64,000 nt of DNA from Alloalcanivorax gelatiniphagus. Its GTDB lineage: Bacteria > Pseudomonadota > Gammaproteobacteria > Pseudomonadales > Alcanivoracaceae. The stretch is from the NCBI RefSeq assembly GCF_005938655.1, contig NZ_VCQT01000001.1:1-64000 (forward strand), written 5' to 3'. Shown here in pieces: positions 36,175 through 45,166 of the stretch. The position numbers and the translations under genes are program-made. Numbering within the stretch: position 1 is the stretch's first letter; every line of letters starts with the position of its first letter. The notes under the pieces were generated by a model. It was not told the DNA's origin and searched no databases. It was given only the letters and a program-made list of their open reading frames with translations.

Positions 36175-36495
36175 TTACTTAATGTGAAACTCAGTTGCCG
36201 CCGGAAGACGCATGCCGTCCCCGGTCGTCTGAGCATATGAGCGATCCGTTATAACCCAAGGATCAGTGCAGATTAGAAGCTCAATGCCTTCGTCATGAAT
36301 AGTCTTTTTGGCCTCTTCGAGCGCTGCCGCCTCGGTTTTGAATTCGTCATCCCAGATCGTGGATGTACCAAACTCATCGATGATCTCCAGATTCCAACCG
36401 CCATCATCACCACGACAAATCTCGACCTTGACGGTTTTGCCATCAGCGCTCAGGTACTGGCTTAAAGGGCTCATCTCAATTTGATGATTTTGCAT
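36175..36495 (-). CDS. Small hypothetical protein
   Basis: AGGAG with good spacing precedes the ATG. The 106-residue acidic protein begins with a three-strand-like pattern (KTVKVEICRGDDGGWNLEII, then DEFGTSTIWDDEF), followed by a helix (ALEEAKKTIHDEGI) and an extended tail. Proteins with this DGGWxLEVxDEFG core occur in many proteobacteria, but I know of no assigned function. It leads a possible three-gene operon with the HEPN-like and papain-like genes and could be an antitoxin or chaperone. Confidence 0.6.
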   Translation of the reverse strand: MQNHQIEMSPLSQYLSADGKTVKVEICRGDDGGWNLEIIDEFGTSTIWDDEFKTEAAALEEAKKTIHDEGIELLICTDPWVITDRSYAQTTGDGMRLPAATEFHIK

Positions 36496-36576
36496 TTTTA
36501 CTCTCCTGACTGACTCATTATAAATAAGGCCACCGTCGCTGGGAAAGCTACGGAGTCCGGTCGAGTGATGTTGACT

Positions 36577-37794
36577 TCACTCTCTGAACGTTTCTGAGAT
36601 GTCAAGGTCGTGGATTAGGAGCCGTCCCGCGACGATTTCATGACGAATCACCCGGCGATCCCGAATGGCTGCCTTCTCACCAAATTCCGCGAATCTATCA
36701 TTGCTAACTATGAAAGTAGTGTTGTCAGAATCTGCGAGATCTATGATGGTTTCATCTGCCATGATACCAGTCGCAACGATGTGTACTTGAATATCACCAC
36801 CTAAAATATCCCGAATATCCGAATCATCACTATCGAGTGCTCGCCGGATTGAAGCATCGAATATCAATACAACCTCATATTCAGAAGCAAGAATGGGAAC
36901 CAACGGCTTCAAGGCTGAAAGGCCTATGAATACGTCGCCTTGGTAACTCAGATTGTTGCCGTCAAGTATGAGTTTTTTAATATGTCTTGCGGTTTTTTCC
37001 GCGATATTTTTTGCTCGTTTTTCCAGTTTTTCAATATCGCGGTCGAGGCGACGTATTTCGGATTCCTTTTTTGCGATTACTTTCCTTGGGCTGCCTGTTC
37101 CGAAAATCTCCTCGCATTTCTGGTGTGACCTGGCGCGCTGATACGGAGATTCTGCATCTGATAATTCCCCATCCAATCTCTGGGCCTGGCGCTTGGCGGA
37201 GGCAGCTTCGGCCTTTTTCTTCTTCGTGTCGCGAATTTGGTTGACTACAGGGGCCAGTGCTGCATCCACTTTCTTCTTTTTTTGGGCTATCCGTTCTAAT
37301 TCTATTTCTTGTCGATATAACTTGCTTTCAAGTGTGGTGCGATTTGCGATATAGGCGCTGAAATCAAAGTTCTTGTATTTCTCGATCTCCTCAGTTTTGG
37401 TACGGCTCTGTTCCTCCAGGTCTTTCAGTTGAACTTCTGTTATCGAAGCATTTTTCTTCGCAGACTCTAGGTTTTTCTTCATCGCCTCTATGAGGCCGCG
37501 AAGATCTCGCTGCTTTGCATCAAACCAATTCTTAGGATTCCACAGGCTGGTAAGGGATTCCGATTTTTTTCCAATGGCTTCTTCAATTCTTTGAATTTCG
37601 CTGCGTATCCGTGTGTAGTATTTAGACTGGAGCTGCAACTTATTTTTTAGGCCATCGTGGATGTCGGTTAAAATGTTCAGGTCGGTGCTCTCATACCAGT
37701 CCGCCTCGTCTCTAATCGCTTTGAGATTAGAACGTAGTTCTAGAGCCCTAGTTTCACAATTCTGTAGTTTATTGTTAAAGGGGTTGAGCGTCAT
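36577..37794 (-). CDS. Coiled-coil protein with C-terminal NYN/PIN ribonuclease domain
   Basis: Residues about 10-275 are almost continuous coiled coil rich in Lys, Glu and Arg. The C-terminal 130 residues match the NYN (Zc3h12a/Regnase-like) PIN fold: KKLILDGNNLSYQG (first Asp), EVVLIFDAS, ADETIIDLADSDN and TTFIVSNDRFAEFG supply the usual acidic metal-binding residues. Such domains cleave RNA. AGGA lies eight bases before the ATG. The small membrane protein gene ends ten bases upstream, so the two form an operon. A coiled-coil-tethered RNase is an attractive defence effector; that is inference. Confidence 0.65.
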   Translation of the reverse strand: MTLNPFNNKLQNCETRALELRSNLKAIRDEADWYESTDLNILTDIHDGLKNKLQLQSKYYTRIRSEIQRIEEAIGKKSESLTSLWNPKNWFDAKQRDLRGLIEAMKKNLESAKKNASITEVQLKDLEEQSRTKTEEIEKYKNFDFSAYIANRTTLESKLYRQEIELERIAQKKKKVDAALAPVVNQIRDTKKKKAEAASAKRQAQRLDGELSDAESPYQRARSHQKCEEIFGTGSPRKVIAKKESEIRRLDRDIEKLEKRAKNIAEKTARHIKKLILDGNNLSYQGDVFIGLSALKPLVPILASEYEVVLIFDASIRRALDSDDSDIRDILGGDIQVHIVATGIMADETIIDLADSDNTTFIVSNDRFAEFGEKAAIRDRRVIRHEIVAGRLLIHDLDISETFRE

Positions 37795-37804
37795 ATGGCC
37801 AATC

Positions 37805-38053
37805 CTAAGCCGTTGCGGCAGTAAAACCAGCAGTAAGCCCAGTCATCGAAGCAATTGCCCGGCCAGTCCCAACAGTCGCGACAGCGCTATAGATTACACC
37901 TCCTATTGCGCCTATACATACCCCCCAGGCAACCTTCCCGGCGGCTCGAAGTTTGAACGTTTTTTTGGCTAGATCTCCTTTAATCTCTATTGTTTCTTCG
38001 TTATTTTTTGAGGCCTCGCCAAGCTCGGCTTCAGTTTTTACTTTCTTGGCCAT
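37805..38053 (-). CDS. Small glycine-zipper membrane protein
   Basis: The ATG at 38053 follows AGAG by a normal distance; an upstream ATG at 38080 is also in frame. The 82-residue product has a charged N-terminal half (MAKKVKTEAELGEASKNNEE) and a C-terminal hydrophobic segment with small residues (VAWGVCIGAIGGVIYSAVAT, then GLTAGF), probably one or two membrane helices. It precedes the coiled-coil NYN gene by ten bases. It could anchor that RNase, neutralise it or form pores; the sequence does not decide. Confidence 0.55.
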   Translation of the reverse strand: MAKKVKTEAELGEASKNNEETIEIKGDLAKKTFKLRAAGKVAWGVCIGAIGGVIYSAVATVGTGRAIASMTGLTAGFTAATA

Positions 38054-38517
38054 GGTCAAATCTCTAATCGACTCATTCATCTTTAATAGGTGCTAGGCCG
38101 CGTGCGCGCATATTGAATACGGCGCGATCTATCATGGCGTTAGCGTTTCTTTCTGCCGACCCTCCGGGCAGACCGTCAAAGAATAAAAACGTGACCGGCC
38201 TCACAAGTCAACACTTGTAGCTGTGTGTCGCGAAAGCACAAATACCTGTCGGCAGGTCGCTAGAAAAGTAATGACGAACTAGCTCTAAGAGCGCCTATCG
38301 CCCATTCAATACAGCGATTACTCTCATTACTCGCTATCACAGCTGCTATCTTTTGATGTGTTTTTCTCTTTCGCAAGGTTGTGGGTCGGGCGAGAGGAGC
38401 GCTTTTGTCCGGAGGGAAGGTAGTGTCCCTACCATTTGATCGAGGAGTGTCCGTTATCTGGCACGCACAGGGGGAGTGACAGGCCGGTAAACGGGTAATT
38501 GCTTCCCATGGTTGAAG
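38054..38517. other. Divergent promoter region with small hairpins
   Basis: No convincing gene is present. Short dyads occur at about 38154-38172 (CTGCC...GGCAG), 38202-38217 (ACAAGT-CAAC-ACTTGT) and 38244-38257 (ACCTG-TCGG-CAGGT). They separate the leftward membrane/RNase operon from the rightward toxin-antitoxin pair and probably mark promoters or old attachment debris. Confidence 0.4.
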
Positions 38518-38538
38518 TGATACCATGGAGTGGTATCA
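38518..38538. promoter_or_regulatory. Toxin-antitoxin operator candidate
   Basis: TGATACCA-TGGAG-TGGTATCA is a perfect 8-bp inverted repeat 25 bp before the antitoxin start. Toxin-antitoxin complexes of the Xre-RES type usually repress their own promoter through such a site. Confidence 0.65.
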
Positions 38539-38562
38539 GGTGATCAAGGCAGGAAAGGAAAG

Positions 38563-39012
38563 ATGGCAGCCGATCTGAGCGAGTATCAAGCGACCCAGAA
38601 GATGAATGCTGGTTTCTGGAAGTTGGTTGGGATTCCCGCGCGCGGCGCGGAGTTACACAAAGCTTTGCGTGAGGGGGTTCCCTACGTTGTTTATAAGCAG
38701 TTGGTGTCGGTGGCCGGTCTGGAGCACCAGGAGTTGGCCCGGTATCTGGTGATCCCGCCCGCCACGTTGCGACGACGGGCCAAGGCCGGGAAGTTCAAGG
38801 TGGAAGAGAGCGATCGCCTGTACCGCTTCGCGGAGGTGCTTAAAGCGGCCATCGATCTGTTTGAAGGTGATCGTGAGCGGGCTGTGCACTGGTTGTCTAA
38901 CCCCGTGCGGGGGCTGGGAGATCGGCGCCCCGTGGACATGTTGGCCACGTCCGCCGAAGTGGAGGCCGTACTGGACCTGATCGGCCGGCTTGAGCACGGC
39001 GTCTTCGCATGA
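38563..39012 (+). CDS. Xre/MbcA/ParS-type antitoxin
   Basis: The ATG at 38563 follows AGGAAAGGA. The 149-residue protein has an Xre-like HTH (LEHQELARYLVIPPATLRRR, then KAGKFKVEESDRLYRFAEVL) and the C-terminal toxin-binding block (FEGDRERAVHWLSNPVRGLG, then DMLATSAEVEAVLDLIGRLE) of MbcA/ParS antitoxins. It neutralises the RES-domain toxin encoded immediately downstream, with which it overlaps by four bases, and most likely represses the operon through the palindrome upstream. Confidence 0.9.
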   Translation: MAADLSEYQATQKMNAGFWKLVGIPARGAELHKALREGVPYVVYKQLVSVAGLEHQELARYLVIPPATLRRRAKAGKFKVEESDRLYRFAEVLKAAIDLFEGDRERAVHWLSNPVRGLGDRRPVDMLATSAEVEAVLDLIGRLEHGVFA

Positions 39013-39473
39013 GTGGGATTGCTGCGTATCGGCTGGTTAAGCGTAAGTGGCTGGATACCGTCTTCGACGGCGAAGGCGCGCGGCGCTTTGGCGGGCGGTG
39101 GAACAGTCGTGGCAAGTCTTGCGTGTATCTGGCGGGCTCTGAATCTCTGGCGCTGCTGGAGGTGATGGTCCATTTGGATGATTACAGTTTGCTGCAGCAC
39201 TACGCGCTGCTGGAGGTGCGCTTACCGGAGGACCAGGTGCTGCGGTTGCCGGAATCCGACCTGCCTGGCGATTGGCGTGACGAACCGGCGCCTCCGTCCA
39301 CGGCGGAGTTGGGTGATGGTTGGTTGGACGGCCAGAGCAGCCTGGTGCTCGCGGTGCCGAGCGTGGTGGTGCCCCGTGAGTGGAATTACCTGCTTAACCC
39401 GGGCCATCCTGGGTATGAGCGCCTGGTTGCGGGCGCGAAGGAGGTGAATTTCGAGCCGGATGTTCGTCTATAG
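39009..39473 (+). CDS. RES-domain toxin
   Basis: The 154-residue protein carries the RES-family pattern: AAYRLVKRKW, RFGGRWNSRGKSCVYLAGSE (Arg/Glu positions), ALLEVMVHL and the later SSLVLAVPSVVVPREWNYLL. RES toxins act on NAD+ (degradation) or as ADP-ribosyltransferases. With the upstream Xre-type antitoxin it makes a complete pair that would stabilise the island. Its stop codon abuts the stop of the convergent integrase gene with no spacer. Confidence 0.9.
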   Translation: MSGIAAYRLVKRKWLDTVFDGEGARRFGGRWNSRGKSCVYLAGSESLALLEVMVHLDDYSLLQHYALLEVRLPEDQVLRLPESDLPGDWRDEPAPPSTAELGDGWLDGQSSLVLAVPSVVVPREWNYLLNPGHPGYERLVAGAKEVNFEPDVRL

Positions 39474-40676
39474 CTAGCTGCGGACGTTCCGCAAACCTTC
39501 CAGATAGTCGGCCCACGTTTGCATCATTTTGCGGCGCTCCTCCAGCCACTGGGTCCGGTTGTAGGCCCGGCCGTGAACGTCGCGCACCCGGTGGGCCATC
39601 TGCATTTCGATGATGGCCACCGGAAAGCGCAGCTCTTCTTCCAGCAGTGTTCTGGCCGTGGCGCGGAAGCCGTGCCCCGTCATGGTGTCCTTGTAGCCGA
39701 GGTTGATGAGGGCCGCTGTGACGGCGTTTTCGCTCATGGGGCGTGCTCTTGAGCGGGCACTGGGGAAGACGTACGGGCTTCGTCCATTGATAGGCTCCAG
39801 CTCCCGGAGGATCTCGATCGCCTGATCGGCCAAGGGCACGATCAGAGGGTCGCTATTTTTCGTTCTTTGCGCGCTCCACTGGGCTTTCTGCCAGTCGATC
39901 TGATCCCATTGCATCTGGCGCAGATCGCCAGGGCGCAGGAAGAACAGCGGCGCCAGCTTCAGGGCGGCAGAGACCGTGGGCGTGCCCTCGTAACCCCACA
40001 GAACGCGCAACAGATCGCCGAGTTGCTCGGGGTCGGTGATGGCGGCGTAGTGCTTGACGCTCGGGGAGCGCAGCAGACCACGCAAATCCACGGTGATATC
40101 ACGCTCGGCTTTGCCGATGCCCACGGCGTACCGGAAGACCTGGCCGATGATGGTCTTGAGTCGGTGCGCGTTGTCCACATGGCCTTTCTGCTCAATGCGT
40201 CGAAGGGTGCTGAGTGCATCCGGTGGGGTGATGTCGCGGATCGGCATGCGACCGATATAAGGGAAAAGATGCATCTCCATCCGGCGAAGATTCTTGGGGT
40301 GCGTGGTGGCGCCTACCTCATGTTTGTGGATGGTTTCGTACCACTCCAGGGCGATGCTCTGAAAGGTGTCTGCGGTTTCCGTCTGTCGCCGTCGCTGTTC
40401 CATACGGCGGTAATCCACGGGGTCGATACCTTGATCGAGCAACTTGAGAGCTTCGTCGCGCGCGGCTCTGGCTTCCTTGAGGCTGGTGCGGGGGTAGCTG
40501 CCGAGGGTGAGGGTGCGCTCTTTGCCGTGGAATCGGTAACGCAGCCACCAAGCTTTAGAGGTGGGGCGAACCACCAGGGTGAGGCCACCGCCATCCGCCA
40601 ACTTTCTTTGCCGGGCGCCTTCCGTGGTGGCGTTCCTGGCCTCTTTGTCCGTGAGTTTATGGATACCCTTGTTCAT
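39474..40676 (-). CDS. Tyrosine-recombinase integrase (P4-like, DUF4102 N-terminus)
   Basis: AGGA five bases before ATG at 40676 sets the start. The 400-residue protein opens with an arm-binding DUF4102 domain (KLTDKEARNATTEGARQRKL, then ADGGGLTLVV). The catalytic domain shows the RHRY set: FLRPGDLRQM (Arg), HGFRATART (His, Arg), MAHRVRDVHGRAYNR (His, Tyr). Members of this family insert islands into the 3' end of tRNA genes. It lies about 200 bp from a tRNA gene and points away from it, the standard arrangement. It is probably active, since no residue is missing. Confidence 0.93.
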   Translation of the reverse strand: MNKGIHKLTDKEARNATTEGARQRKLADGGGLTLVVRPTSKAWWLRYRFHGKERTLTLGSYPRTSLKEARAARDEALKLLDQGIDPVDYRRMEQRRRQTETADTFQSIALEWYETIHKHEVGATTHPKNLRRMEMHLFPYIGRMPIRDITPPDALSTLRRIEQKGHVDNAHRLKTIIGQVFRYAVGIGKAERDITVDLRGLLRSPSVKHYAAITDPEQLGDLLRVLWGYEGTPTVSAALKLAPLFFLRPGDLRQMQWDQIDWQKAQWSAQRTKNSDPLIVPLADQAIEILRELEPINGRSPYVFPSARSRARPMSENAVTAALINLGYKDTMTGHGFRATARTLLEEELRFPVAIIEMQMAHRVRDVHGRAYNRTQWLEERRKMMQTWADYLEGLRNVRS

Positions 40677-40687
40677 AGTTTTCCTTG

Positions 40688-40761
40688 TTGTGGGTATGGC
40701 TCCGATCATCCGGTGAAATCGCTGTGGGTATGGACCTTAGCAAGGGCGCCATACCCACAGC
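40688..40761. promoter_or_regulatory. Repeated TGTGGGTATGG boxes upstream of the integrase
   Basis: GCTGTGGGTATGG (40721-40733) and its exact reverse complement (40749-40761) form a 13-bp inverted repeat, and a third copy lies at 40688-40699 near the integrase start. Arrays like this upstream of island integrases serve as arm-type binding sites or an autoregulatory operator. Confidence 0.65.
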
Positions 40762-40882
40762 AATACCCGCACTCAAGTCGGATGCCACAGGATGCTATCG
40801 GAAGGGATAGGAACAAAATTCTTTAATTATCAGATACTTGCGAGGGCTTTTGGGCTTTGCGGGAATTCTTCGGAAGGGGAGA

Positions 40883-40959
<77 letters not shown>

Positions 40960-40973
40960 TTTGGAAGGGTTGT

Positions 40974-41052
40974 TATCGCGACTGAAGCGGAACGCCGCCC
41001 GGTCGCTCCTACGGGGTAGTGGAGCTTTGGTAGGAGCGGCTTTAGCCGCGAT
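40974..41052. repeat. REP palindrome pair (degenerate left arm)
   Basis: GTAGGAGCGGCTTTAGCCGC at 41030 is a typical REP unit; an inverted, weaker partner (CGCGACTGAAGCGG ... CGCTCCTAC) lies at 40974-41012. Related units occur at 47109 and 56101, so this is a dispersed chromosomal repeat. Confidence 0.7.
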
Positions 41053-41066
41053 TGTTTTTCTGTCCC

Positions 41067-41106
41067 CTAAAAACAAACGGCCCGGGCGGCGGTGCCGTCC
41101 GGGCCG
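41067..41106 (-). terminator. Rho-independent terminator after rpoD
   Basis: On the leftward strand a GC-rich stem of 13 bp with two mismatches (CGGCCCGG...CCGGGCCG) is followed by TTTGTTTTT. It lies 17 bp beyond the rpoD stop and would end the macromolecular-synthesis operon. Confidence 0.8.
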
Positions 41107-41122
41107 GTAGTTATAAACCAGC

Positions 41123-43042
41123 TTACATGTCCGCGTCCAGGAAACTGCGGAGGTGCTCGCTGCGCGAGGGGTGGCGCAGCTTGCGCAGGGCCTTGGCTTC
41201 GATCTGGCGAATCCGCTCCCGGGTGACGTCGAACTGCTTGCCGACTTCTTCCAGGGTGTGGTCCGTGTTCATGTCGATGCCGAAGCGCATGCGCAGCACC
41301 TTGGCTTCCCGGGCGGTGAGGTTGGCCAGCACTTCCCGGGTGGCTTCTTCCAGGCCCAGGGAGGTGGCGGAGTCCACCGGGGAGTCCATGTTGCCGTCCT
41401 CGATAAAGTCGCCCAGGCTGGAATCCTCGTCGTCGCCGATGGGGGTTTCCATGGAGATCGGTTCCTTGGCGATCTTCAGTACCTTGCGGACTTTGTCTTC
41501 CGGCATTTCCAGGCGCACGCCCAGTTCTTCCGGGGTCGGCTCGCGACCCATTTCCTGGAGCATCTGGCGCTGCACGCGGTTGATCTTGTTGATCGTCTCT
41601 ATCATGTGCACCGGAATCCGGATGGTGCGGGCCTGGTCCGCGATGGAGCGGGTGATGGCCTGCCGGATCCACCAGGTGGCATAGGTGGAGAACTTGTAAC
41701 CACGGCGGTATTCGAACTTGTCCACCGCCTTCATCAGACCGATGTTGCCTTCCTGGATCAGGTCCAGGAACTGCAGGCCCCGGTTGGTGTACTTCTTGGC
41801 GATGGAGATCACCAGACGCAGGTTGGCCTCGACCATTTCCTTCTTGGCGCGGCGGGCCTTGGCTTCACCGATGGAGATGCGACGGTTGATCTCCTTGATG
41901 TCCGCCACCGGCAGGCCGACGATTTCTTCCAGGGTGCTGATCTTGCGCTGGTTGCGCTGGATGTCTTCCTTCATCAGCGACAGCTTGTCGCTGTAGTCCT
42001 TGGCTTTCTTGCCCTTGAGCTGGCTGTCCACCCAGTCGATGTTGGTTTCGTTGCCCGGGAACACCTTGATGAAGTCGCGGCGCGGCATGCCGGCGCGGCG
42101 GATCGCCAGGGTCATGATCTGGCGTTCGAACTTGCGGGTGGTGTCCAGGTGGTTACGGGCGGCGTTGAGCAGCTCGTCATAGATGCGCGGCACCAGCTTG
42201 AACAGGGTGAAGTGTTCAGCCAGGGATTCCAGGGCCTTGCCGGTGCTGGCGTGGTCGCGGCCGTTACGCTTCAGCGAGCGCAGCACTTTTTCCTGGCGCT
42301 TGCGCAGTTCGGCGAAGCGCTCCGCGGCCAGAATCGGGTCCAGACCGCCTTCATCTTCCTCGGACTCGTCGTCGTCCTTGTCCTTTTCCTTATCGTCCTC
42401 TTCCTCGTCGTCGTCCTCTTCCTTTTCCTTCTCTTTTTGCTTCTTGGCGGCCTCTTCTTCCTCCTTCTTCTTCTGGCTGAAGCGAGGCTCCTTGTTGGCG
42501 TTGGTAGCGGCGGCGCCGTCGTCGTTGGGGTCCAGGTAGCCGGCGATCACGTCGGTGAGCTTGCGCTCCTCGTCGGTGATGCGCTGATATTCGTCGAGCA
42601 CCATGTCCACCGCGCCGGGCCAGTAGGCCAGGGCGTGCATCACTTCGCGGGTGCCTTCCTCGATGCGCTTGGCGATTTCGATCTCGCCTTCACGGGTCAG
42701 CAGTTCCACGGTACCCATTTCGCGCATGTACATGCGCACCGGGTCGGTGGTGCGGCCGGGCTCGTTCTCCACGGAGGCGAGCACGGCGGCGGCTTCCTCG
42801 GCGGCCATCTCGTCGGTGCTTTCGGCACTCTCGTCCATCATGATCTGATCGGCATCGGTGGCTTTTTCAACCACGGAGATGCCCATGTCATTGATCATCT
42901 GGATGATGTCTTCCACCTGGTCCGTATCGGTAATGGAGTCGGGCAGGTGGTCGTTCACCTCGGCGTAGGTCAGGTAGCCCTGTTCCTTGCCCAGCGCGAT
43001 CAGCTGCTTCAGCTGTGATTGCTGCTGTTTTTGAGTGCTCAT
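41123..43042 (-). CDS. rpoD: RNA polymerase primary sigma factor RpoD (sigma 70)
   Basis: The 639-residue protein has region 1.1 ([20 protein letters not shown]), region 1.2 ([11 protein letters not shown]), region 2 ([20 protein letters not shown] and [20 protein letters not shown]), region 3 and region 4 ([20 protein letters not shown]), so it directs transcription of housekeeping genes. The non-conserved region holds an unusual run of Lys, Glu and Asp near residues 190-235. It is the last gene of the leftward rpsU-yqeY-dnaG-rpoD cluster. Confidence 0.98.
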   Translation of the reverse strand: MSTQKQQQSQLKQLIALGKEQGYLTYAEVNDHLPDSITDTDQVEDIIQMINDMGISVVEKATDADQIMMDESAESTDEMAAEEAAAVLASVENEPGRTTDPVRMYMREMGTVELLTREGEIEIAKRIEEGTREVMHALAYWPGAVDMVLDEYQRITDEERKLTDVIAGYLDPNDDGAAATNANKEPRFSQKKKEEEEAAKKQKEKEKEEDDDEEEDDKEKDKDDDESEEDEGGLDPILAAERFAELRKRQEKVLRSLKRNGRDHASTGKALESLAEHFTLFKLVPRIYDELLNAARNHLDTTRKFERQIMTLAIRRAGMPRRDFIKVFPGNETNIDWVDSQLKGKKAKDYSDKLSLMKEDIQRNQRKISTLEEIVGLPVADIKEINRRISIGEAKARRAKKEMVEANLRLVISIAKKYTNRGLQFLDLIQEGNIGLMKAVDKFEYRRGYKFSTYATWWIRQAITRSIADQARTIRIPVHMIETINKINRVQRQMLQEMGREPTPEELGVRLEMPEDKVRKVLKIAKEPISMETPIGDDEDSSLGDFIEDGNMDSPVDSATSLGLEEATREVLANLTAREAKVLRMRFGIDMNTDHTLEEVGKQFDVTRERIRQIEAKALRKLRHPSRSEHLRSFLDADM

Positions 43043-43086
43043 GCGTAAAGCCCGTAGGTTGACGAGGTGTCTTTGGGAAACGGCGT

Positions 43087-43092
43087 ATTATA
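43087..43092 (-). promoter_or_regulatory. Possible -10 element before rpoD
   Basis: A perfect TATAAT reads leftward 45 bases upstream of the rpoD start, inside the dnaG-rpoD gap. The -35 match at 17 bp is poor (TGGCTC). An internal promoter here would fit the heat- or stress-responsive rpoD promoters known from other gammaproteobacteria. Confidence 0.35.
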
Positions 43093-43187
43093 CGTGGATA
43101 TGGGGGTCGGAGCCAGTTTGCTCAAGGCCCCGTGCCTGTCTTGGCGTGGCGAGGGCACCCGGGCCGGCCTTCACGCGGGCGGCCGTT

Positions 43188-45110
43188 TCAGCGGTCCCGG
43201 GCCGACGCCTCGCGGGCCCGGTGCCGTGCGTCGGCCAGGGCCCGGATCAGCTCGCCGAGCCGGGAGGCATCAGGGTTGGGGCGCCGTTGCTCATCTTCAA
43301 GGGCCTGCTCCAGGGCCATGGTGTGCAGATGCTGCAGGGCATCTTCCCAGTAGAGGCGCGCCACCCGGGCGTCCATGGGCGGTTTGAGCGCCTCGCGGAG
43401 CAGGGTGGACAGGTCCTCGCCCTGGTCCAGGGCCATCGCCGAACCGAGCAGCGCCGCCGGCGAATCCGGTTGCTCCCGGGCGGCGCCGGCCACCTGGATC
43501 AGCAGGTCCTTCTGCGCCAGGTTCAGGTGCTCCAGCCCGTCCGGCAGCGGCCGCTCCTCCAGCACCTGGGGGTGGGAAAGCAGCACCAGCACCAGCCGTT
43601 CCACCAGGGTCAGGCCACCGCCGCTTCTGGGCGCGCGGCGCGGGCGGGAGGGACGGGCCTGGTGCTCCGGTGGGGCGGGCTGGTCCCAGTCCGGCGGCGG
43701 GCCCGGGTCATGATCCGGCGGCGGGCCGTCCTGCCAGGGGGCCGGGTCCTGGGCGTCCCGGCGCGGCGGCGGCGCCTCGGCGGGGGCGCGCCGGGTCGGC
43801 AGGCTCTCGCGCAGCTTCTCCAGGGAGGAACGCTCCAGGCGGGTAAGCCGCGCCAGTTCTTCCTCCAGCAGGGCCCGGTAGACCGGGCCCGCCGGCTTGT
43901 CGAGGAACGGCAGCGCCAGCCGCGCCAGCCGCGCCCGGCCGTCCACGGTGTTCAGATCCAGCCCCTCTGACAGGTGACTGAACAGGTAGGTGGCCAGAGT
44001 ATCGGCCTTGTCAGTAAGTGCTAACAACGCCTCCGGGCCTTGCGCTCTCACCAGGGTGTCCGGGTCTTCCCCCTCCGGCAGGAACAGGAAGCGGGCCTGC
44101 TTGCCGTCGTCCAGAGCCGGCAGCGTCGATTCCAGCGCCCGCCAGGCGGCGCGCCGGCCGGCGTTGTCGCCGTCGAAGCAGAACACCACTTCGTTGACCT
44201 GCCGGAACAGGGTGTGGCAGTGGTCCTCGCTGGTGGCGGTGCCCAGGGTGGCCACCGCGTTGGGCACGCCGTGCTGGGCCAGGGCGATCACGTCCATGTA
44301 GCCTTCCACCACGTAGAGCCGGTCGGTTTTGTCGCGGCTCTGGCGCCATTCCCAAAGCCCGTACAGCTCCTTGCCCTTGTGGAACACGGGGGTTTCCGGG
44401 CTGTTCAGGTACTTGGGTTTGCCGTCGCCGAGCACCCGGCCGCCGAAGCCGATGGTGCGGCCCCGGCTGTCGCGGATCGGAAACTGGATGCGGTCGCGGA
44501 ATTTGTCGTAGGTGCGGCCGCTGTCTTCCTTGCGCACCAGCAGGCCGGCGGTGAGCGCCTGTTCGATGCCATCGTTGTCCAGGCTCAGGCCCTGGCTCAG
44601 GTTGTCGTAGCCCGGTGGCGCGAAGCCCAGCCCGTAGCGGGCGGCGATCTCGCCGGTGAGGCCACGGCCTTTCAGGTAATGCACCGCCTTCTGTCGGTCC
44701 GGGGCGCTCTTGAGCTGCTGGCGGTAGAAGCGTTCCGCCCGGGTCAGCAGGTCGTAGAGGGTCTGCAGCCGGTCCCGTTTGGCCCTTTCCTTGCGCGGGT
44801 CGTGACCGTCCTCCCGGGGAATTTCCAGGCCGGCGCGGGTGGCCAGCTGTTCCACCGCCTCGGGAAAGTTGAGGTGGTCGTATTCCATCAGGAAGCCCAC
44901 CGCGTTGCCGGAGGCGCCGCAGCCGAAGCAGTAGTAGAACTGCTTGTCCGGGGCCACCGTGAAGGAGGGCGTTTTTTCCTGGTGGAAGGGGCAGCAGGCG
45001 GAATAGTTGCGGCCGGTCTTCTTCAGCGGCACACGGGCGTCGATCAACGCCACCAGATCGGTGCGAGCGAGAAGATCCTGGATGAAGTGTTCGGGAATGC
45101 GGCCGGCCAT
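43188..45110 (-). CDS. dnaG: DNA primase
   Basis: The 640-residue protein starts with the CHC2 zinc finger (CCPFHQEKTPSFTV, then YYCFGCGASGNAV), followed by the catalytic core with RDRIQFPIRDSRGRTIGFGG and the TOPRIM motifs VEGYMDVIALAQHG and FCFDGDNAGRRAA. A Pro/Arg-rich linker (about 430-490) leads to the C-terminal DnaB-binding domain. DnaG makes RNA primers for replication. It lies between yqeY and rpoD in the conserved operon. Confidence 0.98.
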   Translation of the reverse strand: MAGRIPEHFIQDLLARTDLVALIDARVPLKKTGRNYSACCPFHQEKTPSFTVAPDKQFYYCFGCGASGNAVGFLMEYDHLNFPEAVEQLATRAGLEIPREDGHDPRKERAKRDRLQTLYDLLTRAERFYRQQLKSAPDRQKAVHYLKGRGLTGEIAARYGLGFAPPGYDNLSQGLSLDNDGIEQALTAGLLVRKEDSGRTYDKFRDRIQFPIRDSRGRTIGFGGRVLGDGKPKYLNSPETPVFHKGKELYGLWEWRQSRDKTDRLYVVEGYMDVIALAQHGVPNAVATLGTATSEDHCHTLFRQVNEVVFCFDGDNAGRRAAWRALESTLPALDDGKQARFLFLPEGEDPDTLVRAQGPEALLALTDKADTLATYLFSHLSEGLDLNTVDGRARLARLALPFLDKPAGPVYRALLEEELARLTRLERSSLEKLRESLPTRRAPAEAPPPRRDAQDPAPWQDGPPPDHDPGPPPDWDQPAPPEHQARPSRPRRAPRSGGGLTLVERLVLVLLSHPQVLEERPLPDGLEHLNLAQKDLLIQVAGAAREQPDSPAALLGSAMALDQGEDLSTLLREALKPPMDARVARLYWEDALQHLHTMALEQALEDEQRRPNPDASRLGELIRALADARHRAREASARDR

Positions 45111-45166
45111 GGAAGGAAATCTTCCTCTTGGTAACGCGCCGGATCAAGCTATGGCGCGGGCCAGCG

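Noticed and set aside
38260-38526. An 88-codon leftward frame upstream of the toxin-antitoxin pair
   Set aside because: It covers the operator, has no ribosome-binding site and has Pro/Arg/Thr-rich random-like composition.
41153-43018. Long rightward open frame opposite rpoD
   Set aside because: It is the antisense shadow of a GC-rich conserved gene; its composition is low-complexity and it has no ribosome-binding site.
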